In this document: piece by piece, positions 44,974-53,249 of the stretch
How positions within the stretch are numbered: position 1 is the stretch's first letter
Layout of the letters: each line of letters opens with the position of its first letter
Source of the DNA: DASUSH01 sp963785155
Lineage (GTDB): Bacteria; Actinomycetota; Thermoleophilia; Solirubrobacterales; 70-9
Reading direction: 5' to 3'
Assembly: GCA_963785155.1 (NCBI GenBank)
Contig: CAWAUB010000006.1
Span: forward strand, 124,001 to 188,000
Length of the DNA: 64,000 nucleotides
Program-made: the position numbers and the translations under genes
The notes under the pieces: generated by a model
Told to the model about the DNA's origin: nothing
The model's input: only the letters and a program-made list of their open reading frames with translations
Databases searched by the model: none

Positions 44974-46366
44974 TCAGGCCTCTTCGCGGAGCCCGATCAG
45001 CTCGGGCGCCGGCGTCGTCGCCCAGGCCGAGAAGCCGCCGGTCGCGCGCAGGGTCTCGATGCAGATCATCGCGTCGAAGAAGCGCGAGCGGCGCTTGAGG
45101 TAATAGAGGTCGTGGCACAGCTTGAAGGCCGAGCCGCGGTCCGAGCCCGCGTAGCCGACACGGACCTGCGCCCAGCCGGTGATCCCCGGCTTGACCAGGT
45201 GGCGGCGCTCGTAGTAGGAGAAGCGGCGCTCGAGCTCGGCCACGATCTCCGGCTGCTCGGGGCGGGGGCCGACGAACGTCATGTCGCCGCGCAGGACGTT
45301 CCAGAGCTGCGGCAGCTCGTCGAGGTGGAGCCCGCGGAGGACGCGGCCGACCCGGGTCACCCGCGGGTCGTCCTCGCTCGACCACTGCGCTCCGCCCGCC
45401 TGGGCGCCGACCCGCATCGTCCGCAGCTTGACGATCTCGAACTCCCTTCCGCTCTCACCCACGCGGCGCTGGCGGTAGAAGGTCGGCCCGCGATCGCTGA
45501 CCTTCACCGCGATCCCGGCGATGGCGACGAGGGGTACGCAGATCGGAAGCAGCGCGATCGCGACGACGACGTCGATCACCCGGTGCCAGAGGGGCGACCC
45601 TGGATGGAAGTTGGGATGGAGGATGTGCTGGAACCAGGCGGCGTTGATCCGGCCCACCGGGACGTGCCCGAGCAGCTCCTCGTAGAAGGCGTCGAACTCG
45701 ATCATCCGCACGGGCAGTTCGAGGCATTGGTCCGCGACGGTCGCGAAGACATCCAGGCGGGAGACCCCCGTGCCCTTCCTCTCCCGCAGCGTGCAGCAGG
45801 AGGTCGACCCGGTGTTCCTGGACGGCCTCGCCGACCTCGTCGAGGCTGCCGATGAGCGGTGGTCCCGCCGCCGCGTTTTCCTCGTCAGCCGCCGCGATCC
45901 AACCAAGCACCTCGTAGCCGCGAAGCCCGATCGCGTCGATCTCGTCGCCGATCGCCTCCGCGAGCTCAGCCGGTCCGATGACCGCGAGGCGAATCGGGCG
46001 CCGATCCTCGAACCGCTCACTGATCCAGGCGCCCAGCAAGAGGACGAGCCAGGCGACGACGCCGCAGGTCAGCATCGTGTGCGGCGAGAGGTCGACGCCG
46101 AGCGCCTCCCCGATCACCCAGACGATCGCGAGTGAGACGACCGGGACGAGCGCGCGGAGGAGAAAGCGGGCGAGCGGCATCAGGTGGCGCGGGTAGCGAC
46201 GGTGCTCCGCATACCCGCCGACGAGGAAGATCGACCCGGCGACGAGCAGCGGCGGCTCGGAGACGAAGGCCGCTGCCACGCCGGCGGCGATCGCGGGGGC
46301 CACCCGCAGCCGGACCTGGTCGAGGACCTCGCGAGCGCGGGTGGTGCTCATCCGGGGGGAATTCAA
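44974..46366 (-). CDS. Polyprenyl-phosphate sugar-1-phosphate transferase, WbaP/WcaJ type (frame broken by one base near 45784)
   Basis: About 463 residues in two frames joined by one extra G (GCTGCGGGAGAGG). The N-terminal part has four to five helices and a CoA-binding-like segment (PIRLAVIGPAELAEAIGDEI, GYEVLGWIAAADEE). The C-terminal part is the bacterial sugar transferase domain: DRGPTFYRQRRVGESGREFE, IVKLRTMRVGA, RVGRVLRGLHLDELPQLWNV and GDMTFVGPRPEQPEIVAELE. It starts an exopolysaccharide or glycan chain on undecaprenyl phosphate. ATG 46366 or 46351 may be the start. Confidence 0.88.
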
Positions 46367-46450
46367 CGGCCGATCACCTCCGGTGATCTCCTGTCATCGC
46401 TTCCATCGAGTGGGAGGATCTCAGCAGACCACGACCGACTGGAGGACGGG

Positions 46451-46864
46451 ATGGATTCCCCGCTCAACATCGACGCACTCGACACGGCGGACCTCGTATC
46501 GGAGTCCGGCGAGGCGGCCTGGACCGGCGGCTACTTCGCCTACGGCGGCAACGGCGCCGACAAATCGACGGTGATCTACTTCGCCGTGCCGCCGGGCAAG
46601 CGGCTCGGCAAGCACACAGACACTGCGGAGGAGACCCAGTTCATCCTCAGCGGCAGCGGCGAGCTTCTGCTCGACTCCGGGACGAAGCCGATCCGCGCCG
46701 GCGACGTGATCGTCCTCGAGGAGGGCAAGGTGCACGACCTGAACAACACGGGCGACGAGGACCTGCGCGTGATCGGGTTCTTCGCCGCCGACCGGGTCGA
46801 GCAGCACTGGACCGACGAGGTCTGGCCCGACGCCGGCAGCGTGACGAAGAGCCCGAACAGCTAG
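46451..46864 (+). CDS. Cupin-domain protein
   Basis: 137 residues, one cupin barrel: VPPGKRLGKHTDTAEETQFI (metal-binding His and Glu), LSGSGELLLDSGTKPIRAGD and VIVLEEGKVHDLNNTGDEDL. GGAGG lies just ahead of ATG 46451. A much longer in-frame opening upstream covers the divergent sugar transferase gene and is not real. Substrate unknown. Confidence 0.85.
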   Translation: MDSPLNIDALDTADLVSESGEAAWTGGYFAYGGNGADKSTVIYFAVPPGKRLGKHTDTAEETQFILSGSGELLLDSGTKPIRAGDVIVLEEGKVHDLNNTGDEDLRVIGFFAADRVEQHWTDEVWPDAGSVTKSPNS

Positions 46865-46873
46865 AACGGCGCG

Positions 46874-48037
46874 CTAGATCCAGCCGCGATCGCGGGCGAC
46901 CAGCACCGCCTGCGCTCGATCGGACGCGCCGACCTTGCGGTAGACGTTGTGGAGGTGGGTCCGCACGGTGCTCGCCGAAAGGCCCATCTCCTCAGCGATC
47001 TCCTTGTAGACCTTGCCCTCCCCCAGCCCGCGGAGCGCATCGAGCTCGCGGCCCGAGAGCGGGCAGGGCTCCGTCGCGTGAACGCGCTCGGAGGTCGAGT
47101 ATGGGAACTCGTAGAGCAGGTTTCGCAGGTCGGCCGGCTTCAGGCCGAGCGACGTTGCTCGCGCCCGGGCGCCATCGGCCGGGATGGGCTCACCCTGCGC
47201 GTGGTGGGCGACGAGATCCGCGAGGCCCACCGCTGCGGCCGCGCCGCCGGCATCGGGGTCGTGATGGCGCTCGATCGCCGAGGCGAGGTCGGAGGGCACG
47301 CCGATCCGGCGGGCGAGCACGCCGCCGACCAGCGCGTGGTCGATGCCGAGCTCGCGTCGCTCGATCCGCAGGCGCTCCTCGGCGCTCAGCCCAGGCTTCT
47401 CGATCAGCTCCGAGTACTCGCCGTAGAGACAGCGCAGAACCAGGCGGCCGAAGTCGTGGAGCAGGGCGGCCGCGGCGAGGTCGTCGCGGGCGGGCAGGTT
47501 CGCGATCTCGGCGATCCGCTCGGCCGCCATCCGTGTCGCGACTCCATGCCGCCGCGTTGCTTCGGGAACGGCGCCCCACGGCCCCTCGATATCGAGGAAG
47601 TCATAGGCGATCGCCCCACGGGCGGCGCGGGCAACACCCTGGGGGCCGAGCGACTCGACCGCTGCCGGAACGCTGCCGATCCCCCGGCGGCCACGCTCTG
47701 AGTTGGCGGCGCGGAGGATGACGACGGTGAGGCCGACGTCGGACTCGATCAGTGGCGCGAGCGCCTCGGCCGAGGCGTTGCGACGGCCGGCCGCGCTGAC
47801 GGTCCGCTTGCGGGCCTCGGCGAGGACCGGGAAGGCCTCGACCGCCTCGAAGGCGGAGGCGAGCCTTGCTCCGCCGCGGCCCCCGACGCGCGGCGTTCCG
47901 GGCGTCGAGTGCGCTCCCCCGTTCGCCTCCGGCGCGTTCGCCGCGGCACGGCCACGGCCGGCGGACGTCTTCTTTTCTGCGACAGCAGGGTTCAAGCGTC
48001 GTGCTCCGGTAAAGAGACCCCTCCGGGCTCTCCACAC
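46874..48037 (-). CDS. HDOD-LuxR fusion regulator
   Basis: About 387 residues. A Gly/Ala/Arg-rich N-terminus of about 50 residues leads to an HDOD domain (EAFPVLAEARKRTVSAAGRR, LAAAALLHDFGRLVLRCLYG, LGIDHALVGGVLARRIGVPS) with degenerate HD residues. The C-terminus is a LuxR-type HTH (LSGRELDALRGLGEGKVYKE, MGLSASTVRTHLHNVYRKVG). HDOD proteins usually lie in signalling chains; a direct link to a DNA-binding domain makes this a one-protein regulator. Start GTG 48037 or TTG 47995; the latter has GGAG eight bases ahead. Confidence 0.82.
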   Translation of the reverse strand: MWRARRGLFTGARRLNPAVAEKKTSAGRGRAAANAPEANGGAHSTPGTPRVGGRGGARLASAFEAVEAFPVLAEARKRTVSAAGRRNASAEALAPLIESDVGLTVVILRAANSERGRRGIGSVPAAVESLGPQGVARAARGAIAYDFLDIEGPWGAVPEATRRHGVATRMAAERIAEIANLPARDDLAAAALLHDFGRLVLRCLYGEYSELIEKPGLSAEERLRIERRELGIDHALVGGVLARRIGVPSDLASAIERHHDPDAGGAAAAVGLADLVAHHAQGEPIPADGARARATSLGLKPADLRNLLYEFPYSTSERVHATEPCPLSGRELDALRGLGEGKVYKEIAEEMGLSASTVRTHLHNVYRKVGASDRAQAVLVARDRGWI

Positions 48038-48066
48038 CCTTCATCGGCAGGTTGGGGGTAGGGCCT

Positions 48067-49425
48067 TTAGCGGAGGCGAACGAGAGCCGCTTCGATGCGC
48101 TCCAGCGAGCGGTCGCGGCCAAGCGCCGCGAGAGTCTCGAAGATGCCGGGCGAGACGGTGCTGCCGGTCAGCGCGACCCGCAGTGGCTGGAAGAGATGCT
48201 TTGGCTTGGTGCCCTCGCGCTCGAGCAGGCCGCGCAACGCCGACTCGATCGATTCGACGTTCCAGGGCTCCACGTCGCGCAGTGCAGCGAGTGCGGCGTC
48301 CAGCAGCGTGGCGGCCCCCTCCCCCATGACCTTCTCCCAGGCCGCGGGGTCATCGACAGGTTCCTCGAAGAGGTAGCGGACCAGCGGCCAGACCTCGTCA
48401 AGGGTCTGCGCCTTCTCCTGGGCGATCTCGCAGGCGGCGCGGAGCGCCTCGTCGGGCTCGCGGCCGAGGTGGCGGGCGACCGCCTTCGTGTAGTCGTCGA
48501 GCGGCATCTCGCGCATGAAGCGGCCGTTGATCCAGCGCAGCTTCTTCTCGTCGAAGATCGCCGAGGCCTTGCCGACGTCCTCGACCCGGAAGCGCTCGAC
48601 CAGCTCATCGGTCGAGAGCAGGGTCGTGTCGTCGTCGGTCCCCCACCCCAGCAGCGCGAGGTAGTTGCGGATCGCGGCCGGCAGGTAGCCCGATTCGCGC
48701 AGTTCCTGCACCGAAGCTGCCCCATGGCGCTTCGAGAGCTTCTTGCCGTCGGGGCCGTGCAGGAGCGGGAGATGCGCGTAGCGCGGCGGACTCTCGCCAA
48801 GCGCCGCGATCACCCGCAGCTGCTTCGGCGTGTTCGAAAGGTGATCGTCACCCCGGATGACGTCGGTGATCCCCATCGCGATGTCATCGACCGCGACGGC
48901 GAAGTTGTAGACGGCGGAGCCATCGCCACGGGCGATCACGAGATCGTCCTGGAGCCGGTTCTCGAAACGGACCGGGCCGCGGATCAGGTCCTCGACGACC
49001 GTCTCCCCCTCGTCGGGCCAGCGAAGCCGGACCGCCGCGCCCTCCTCGTCGCTCGGGGTGCCGCGGTAGCCCGCGCCGTCGTTGGCCTCCTTCCAGGCCC
49101 TCACCTCCTCGGAGCCCGCCGGATCCCGGTAGGCGTGGCCGGCCTCGATCAGCCCGCCGATCCGCTCCCGGTGCTCGGCGGCGCGGTCGTACTGGCTGAG
49201 CGGTCCCTCGTCCCAGTCGAGCTCCAGCCAGCGCAGGGCATCGAGGATCTGATCGACGTTCTCCGGAGTCGAGCGCTCGCGGTCGGTGTCCTCGATCCGC
49301 AGGACTAGCTCCCCGCCCCCGTGGCGGGCGACGAGCCAGTTGTACAGTGCCGTCCGCGCGCCGCCGATGTGCAGCACGCCGGTGGGCGACGGGGCGAATC
49401 TGACTCTTGAAGGGATCTCGGGCAC
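48067..49425 (-). CDS. gltX: Glutamyl-tRNA synthetase
   Basis: 452 residues from GTG 49425. Seen: RVRFAPSPTGVLHIGGARTA with the HIGH-type motif, RIEDTDRERSTPENVDQILD, DDHLSNTPKQLRVIAALGE, the KMSKS-type GPDGKKLSKRHGAASVQELR, and the C-terminal anticodon region. With gatCAB in the window, it is expected to be non-discriminating and also charge tRNA(Gln). Its start codon is 1 bp from the divergent nfo start. Confidence 0.95.
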   Translation of the reverse strand: MPEIPSRVRFAPSPTGVLHIGGARTALYNWLVARHGGGELVLRIEDTDRERSTPENVDQILDALRWLELDWDEGPLSQYDRAAEHRERIGGLIEAGHAYRDPAGSEEVRAWKEANDGAGYRGTPSDEEGAAVRLRWPDEGETVVEDLIRGPVRFENRLQDDLVIARGDGSAVYNFAVAVDDIAMGITDVIRGDDHLSNTPKQLRVIAALGESPPRYAHLPLLHGPDGKKLSKRHGAASVQELRESGYLPAAIRNYLALLGWGTDDDTTLLSTDELVERFRVEDVGKASAIFDEKKLRWINGRFMREMPLDDYTKAVARHLGREPDEALRAACEIAQEKAQTLDEVWPLVRYLFEEPVDDPAAWEKVMGEGAATLLDAALAALRDVEPWNVESIESALRGLLEREGTKPKHLFQPLRVALTGSTVSPGIFETLAALGRDRSLERIEAALVRLR

Positions 49426-49426
49426 G

Positions 49427-50272
49427 ATGCTGATCGGCGGCCATGTTTCCACAGCCGGCGGCCTGGACAAGGCCGTGGAGCACGGCGTCGAGACCCGCTC
49501 GGACGCGATCCAGATCTTCAACCAGAGCCCGCGGGCGTGGCGGCCCACCCGCTACGGACCCAAGGACTTCGAGCGTTTCCGGGAGGCGATGGAGGGATCG
49601 CGGGTCGAGCTGGTCGTGATCCACGCCGTCTACCTGATCAACTGCGCGACCGCCGACAAGGAGCTCCGCAAGAAGTCGCTGAGTTCCCTCTCCCATGCGC
49701 TCACGATCGGCGACGGGATCGGTGCGGCGGGCGTCGTCCTGCACTCCGGCGCCGCGAAGGGCGACCCGGTGGACGTCGCCCTGAAGCGGGCCACCGAGGT
49801 GATCTCCGAGGCGCTCGCGGAAACCGAGCATTGCGACCTCCTCCTCGAGAACACGGCCGGCTCGACCGGCCTGCTCGGCCGCGACGTCGGTGAGCTCACC
49901 GAGCTGGTCGAGCGCGCCGGCGGGGACGACCGGCTCGGGATCTGCCTCGACAGCTGCCACCTGTTCGCCTCCGGCTACGACGTCCGCGACGCCGATGCGC
50001 TCGGCGGCCTGCTCGACGACCTCGACGGCGAGCTCGGCCTCGAGCGGCTCCGCTGCCTGCACGTCAACGACTCGGCGGTCCCGCTCGGCGCGAACCGGGA
50101 CCGCCACGCGACCATCGGCGACGGGGAGATCGGGCGGGCCGGGCTCGCGACCTTCCTCTCCGAGCCGCGCTTCGACGGCCTGCCGGCCCTGCTCGAGACG
50201 AAGCTCGATCGAGGTCAGGTGCAGAAGGCGAAGAATCTGCGGCAGAAGGGGCTGGAGGCGCGGACGAGGTGA
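49427..50272 (+). CDS. nfo: Endonuclease IV (AP endonuclease)
   Basis: 281-residue zinc TIM-barrel enzyme that cuts DNA 5' of abasic sites. Metal-binding blocks in order: GGHVSTAGGLDKAV, VIHAVYLINCA, VVLHSGAAKGD, LLLENTAGS, GICLDSCHLFASGYDVRD, LHVNDSAVPLGANRDRHATI and GDGEIG. The start ATG 49427 coincides with the conserved N-terminus. The promoter and ribosome site must lie inside gltX. The last base of its TGA is the first base of the repeat element at 50272. Confidence 0.95.
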   Translation: MLIGGHVSTAGGLDKAVEHGVETRSDAIQIFNQSPRAWRPTRYGPKDFERFREAMEGSRVELVVIHAVYLINCATADKELRKKSLSSLSHALTIGDGIGAAGVVLHSGAAKGDPVDVALKRATEVISEALAETEHCDLLLENTAGSTGLLGRDVGELTELVERAGGDDRLGICLDSCHLFASGYDVRDADALGGLLDDLDGELGLERLRCLHVNDSAVPLGANRDRHATIGDGEIGRAGLATFLSEPRFDGLPALLETKLDRGQVQKAKNLRQKGLEARTR

Positions 50273-50581
50273 GGGACGGGGGCTCTTGCGTCCGCGACGC
50301 GAGGCGCCGTGGTCGCGGGGCATGTAGGGGAGGCGGATCAGGGTGGGCGGGTCCCGAAGTGCCCACAACTCGCCAAACGCCTCCCGCTGGCGAACGTGTG
50401 AAGGGTTAGGTCCCCTATGGGGTACCCAATCCTTCACAGGTTGCCAAGACGACATCGTTTGGCGAGTTCGCGCACCCCATTCGGGTGGCCTCGTCCTCCA
50501 AGGAGCGGAGCACGCCCGAACTCACTTCCCTACATGCCCGCGACCTGGGCGCCTCGCATCGCGCCGGGCGCATTCGTCCCT
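50272..50581. repeat. Nested inverted-repeat element, copy 1 (310 bp)
   Basis: The whole gap between the stop of nfo and the stop of the convergent Cys-rich gene. Imperfect terminal arms of about 60 nt lie at 50272-50334 and 50524-50581; both start AGGGACG and share CGAGGCGCC, GGTCGCGGG and GTAGGG. A perfect 13-bp inner pair is AACTCGCCAAACG and CGTTTGGCGAGTT (about 50366 and 50455). The core at 50397-50438 is a 42-nt hairpin whose arms start with perfect TGTGAAGG / CCTTCACA and have only two mismatches overall. No protein frame fits. A second copy lies at 60224. It could be a large bidirectional terminator, a BIME-like repeat or a non-autonomous mobile element. Confidence 0.85.
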
Positions 50582-50605
50582 GATCCCGTTGCGCGGCGTA
50601 GACGC

Positions 50606-51010
50606 TCAGGCCAGCGCGTCGCGTAGGTCGAAGACGCGCAGACCCTCGGCGCCCTCGTCGGTGCAGTCGAAGAAGCGCGGGTTGATGCAGGAGTAGGCGT
50701 TGCCCTCGCCCTCGTAGGCGGGCTCGACCGTGAACTGGCAATGCGGCATCGGCGAGCCGGTCATCTTGATCCCGCCGTAGCCCCCGGTGCTCTCCGCGGC
50801 CTCGAAGGCGTCGACGTCGATCTCACAGCCGAAGACGCCGTTCATGCAGCCGAGGTAACGAAGCCCGGTCAGCTCGTCCTCGTAGCTGTAGAGATACGAG
50901 CAACCCATCTCGATGCAGCCGCGCGGCTCGATCAGCTTGTCGCAGAACGTGCGGCACTGCCGGCACTCGCCGGCGCGCGTACCCTTATCTCGACGCTGCT
51001 TCAGGGCCAC
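50606..51010 (-). CDS. Cys-rich protein of unknown function
   Basis: 134 residues with ten cysteines: ECRQCRTFCDKLIEPRGC, IEMGCSYLYSYEDELTG, LRYLGCMNGVFGCEIDVDAF, MPHCQFTVEPA, YSCINPRFFDCTDEG. The pairs and spacing suggest bound metal or several disulfides; there is no signal peptide, so metal is more likely. I do not recognise the family. The gene ends 25 bp from repeat copy 1 and is divergent from the lipoprotein gene. Confidence 0.72.
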   Translation of the reverse strand: MALKQRRDKGTRAGECRQCRTFCDKLIEPRGCIEMGCSYLYSYEDELTGLRYLGCMNGVFGCEIDVDAFEAAESTGGYGGIKMTGSPMPHCQFTVEPAYEGEGNAYSCINPRFFDCTDEGAEGLRVFDLRDALA

Positions 51011-51040
51011 GCGACAAGTCTACGTCTACATGGCGGTCAG

Positions 51041-51419
51041 ATGACGGCTGTAATCGCCGCGATCGCGATTGGCGTCGGTCTCGCGAGTTGTGGCGACGAC
51101 GAGGCCGAGACCACGACCGCGTCCGCCACCGCCCGCCGAGGAGACGACGACGGAGGACCCCGCCGACGAGCCCGGGGCGCCGGCGGAGGGGGAGCCCGGC
51201 TACACGGGGCTCGGGACGTGGTGGGCGAAGCAACCCGACGGGTTCCGGCTCGAGACCGCCGAGGATTTCATCGCCGACTTCCCTGAGGAGTGCCGTGGCG
51301 TCAAGGCCGTCGACCTGGAGCGGCAAACGGGCATCGCCTACGGATACGACTTCCCGGAGGCCACGCCGGTCGACGCGGTGATGATCGAGACCTGCGCCCT
51401 CATCCGCGACGGCGCCTGA
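51041..51419 (+). CDS. Small lipoprotein (frame broken by one base near 51123)
   Basis: ATG 51041 opens a lipoprotein signal (AVIAAIAIGVGLASC, lipid Cys near residue 17) and an acidic linker. One extra C in GCGTCCGCC shifts the frame; the corrected reading continues PPPAEETTTEDPADEPG, GYTGLGTWWAKQPDGFRLET, AEDFIADFPEECRGVKAVDL and VMIETCALIRDGA. The corrected length is 125 residues (379 bp less one). Two Cys in the globular part may pair. Function unknown. Confidence 0.78.
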
Positions 51420-51509
51420 ACTGCTGACCAAGCGGGTAGTACATTCGTCTAGGCCCCTGGAGTGTGTCCGGCCGGGGACCGATGCTTGGCCATCGGCTCG
51501 GGAGGTGCC

Positions 51510-53249
51510 ATGGGAGGGCAATCGCCAACCGAGAGCCGTATCGCACGGGCTCTCGAGCTGCGCCTTGCGTGGGTCGGATTCGCCGTTCTCGCGGGGATCG
51601 TGCTCGGCGGCTATTACCTGCTGCGCCCCGACGACTCGACCTTCATCGGGCTGCTCGTCGACGTCACCGTCCTGGTCGTCGTCGCGGTGCTCGTCGGCGT
51701 CCTGGCCGACCGGGTGCGCCGGGTCACGGGTGAGTCGCGGGCCGCCGAAGACCGCTACCGGCTGGTCGCCGATCACATGCCGGAGACCGCCCTGGCCCTG
51801 TACGACCGCGACCTGCGTATCCAGCTCCTTGCCGGCCCCGTCCTGGCGGAGACCGACGTCGCGCGCGAGGAGGTCGAGGGGCGAACGCTGGAGGAGATCA
51901 TGCCCGGGCCGCGCGGCCGCTGGCTCGCCGAGCTCTACCGCTCCGCGCTGGAGGGCGAGCCGCGCTCGGTCGAATACGAGTCGGCCGACGACGGCCGCCA
52001 TTACTGGTTGCGGACGGTGCCGATCTACGGCGAGGACGGGTCGGTCGAGGCCGGGCTGGCCGCGACCCATGACATCACGGAGCGGGTGCGCGCCGAGAGC
52101 GCGCTCTCGGCGGCAGAGCGACGGGCTCGGCTGACGGTCGAACACGCCAGCGACGCGATCATCTCGATGGACGCCGAGGGCCGGATCACGGCGTGGAACG
52201 CCGCCGCGGAGACGACCTTCGGCTGGACGCGAGGCGAGGCGCTCGGCGCGGAGGTGGCCGAGACGATCATCCCCGAGCGCTTCCGAGAGGCCCATCGCGC
52301 CGGCCTCGCGCGCTTCCACGAGACCGGCGAGGCGCCGGCGCTCGAACGTCGGCTCGAGCTCGCCGGGCTCCACCGCGACGGTCACGAATTCCCCATCGAG
52401 TTGGCGCTCACCGAGCTGCGCACCGGCGGGGAGGTCAGCTTCGACGCCATCGTGCAGGACATCAGCGAGCGGCGGGAGGCCGAGGAGGAGGCGGAGCGGA
52501 TCAGCTCCGAGTTCTTCGCTCAGGTGGCGCATGAGCTGGGCACCCCGCTGACGTCGCTCGCCGTGAACCTCGAGCTGCTGGCCGCGGCCGACGGGCCCCG
52601 CCTGACGAGCGAGGGGCGCTCGCTGGTCGAGGTGATGGACCATGAGACGCGGCGGCTCGAGCGCCTCGTGCGCGACATGCGGGTGGCCGCGCAGGTCAAG
52701 TCGGGGCGGTTCAGCATTTCCCCCGAGCGGGTGCGGATCTCCTCGGTCGTCGCCGCCGCGGTCGCCGCGACTCGGCCGCTCGCCCTGGCGAAGTCGATCG
52801 ACGTGGAGCTGAGGATCGAGGAGCTGCCCCTCTCCGCGGGCGACCCCGACCGGATCGGCCAGGCCGTCGACAACCTCCTCTCGAACGCGATCAAGTACAC
52901 GCCGGACGGCGGCCGGGTCTCGGTCAGTGTCCGGCGTCTCGGCGATGCCTGCCAGATCGAGGTCTCCGACACCGGCAACGGCATCCCCGAGCAAGAGCGC
53001 AAGCGGATCTTCAGGCGCTTCGAGCGCGGCGCGGCCGAGCTCCCCGGCCAGGTCTTCGGCATGGGCCTCGGCCTGGCGATCGCGAAGGCGATCATCGAGG
53101 CCCACGGCGGGCGCATCTCCCTGCGCAGCGAGGTCGGCTCCGGCTCGACCTTCGCGCTCGAGCTGCCGTTGGAGCCGATCGCGGAGGAGCGCTCCCGCTC
53201 CGACCGCGAGCAGGCTGCTTCGCGGCTGCGCCGGATGGCGGCTCGCTAG
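51510..53249 (+). CDS. PAS-domain sensor histidine kinase
   Basis: 579 residues; ATG 51510 has GGAGG ahead. Two membrane helices (residues 19-65, VGFAVLAGIVLGGYYLLRPD and LLVDVTVLVVVAVLVGVLAD) are followed by two PAS domains (DRYRLVADHMPETALALYDR; ARLTVEHASDAIISMDAEGR). The HisKA domain has the phospho-His at about 341 in FFAQVAHELGTPLTSLAVNL, and the HATPase has DNLLSNAIKYTPDGG, VSDTGNGIPEQER and VFGMGLGLAIAK. The NarL-type regulator at 54775 is the nearest candidate partner, beyond the GH5-like gene. Its stop shares CTAG with the convergent gene's stop. Confidence 0.92.
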   Translation: MGGQSPTESRIARALELRLAWVGFAVLAGIVLGGYYLLRPDDSTFIGLLVDVTVLVVVAVLVGVLADRVRRVTGESRAAEDRYRLVADHMPETALALYDRDLRIQLLAGPVLAETDVAREEVEGRTLEEIMPGPRGRWLAELYRSALEGEPRSVEYESADDGRHYWLRTVPIYGEDGSVEAGLAATHDITERVRAESALSAAERRARLTVEHASDAIISMDAEGRITAWNAAAETTFGWTRGEALGAEVAETIIPERFREAHRAGLARFHETGEAPALERRLELAGLHRDGHEFPIELALTELRTGGEVSFDAIVQDISERREAEEEAERISSEFFAQVAHELGTPLTSLAVNLELLAAADGPRLTSEGRSLVEVMDHETRRLERLVRDMRVAAQVKSGRFSISPERVRISSVVAAAVAATRPLALAKSIDVELRIEELPLSAGDPDRIGQAVDNLLSNAIKYTPDGGRVSVSVRRLGDACQIEVSDTGNGIPEQERKRIFRRFERGAAELPGQVFGMGLGLAIAKAIIEAHGGRISLRSEVGSGSTFALELPLEPIAEERSRSDREQAASRLRRMAAR

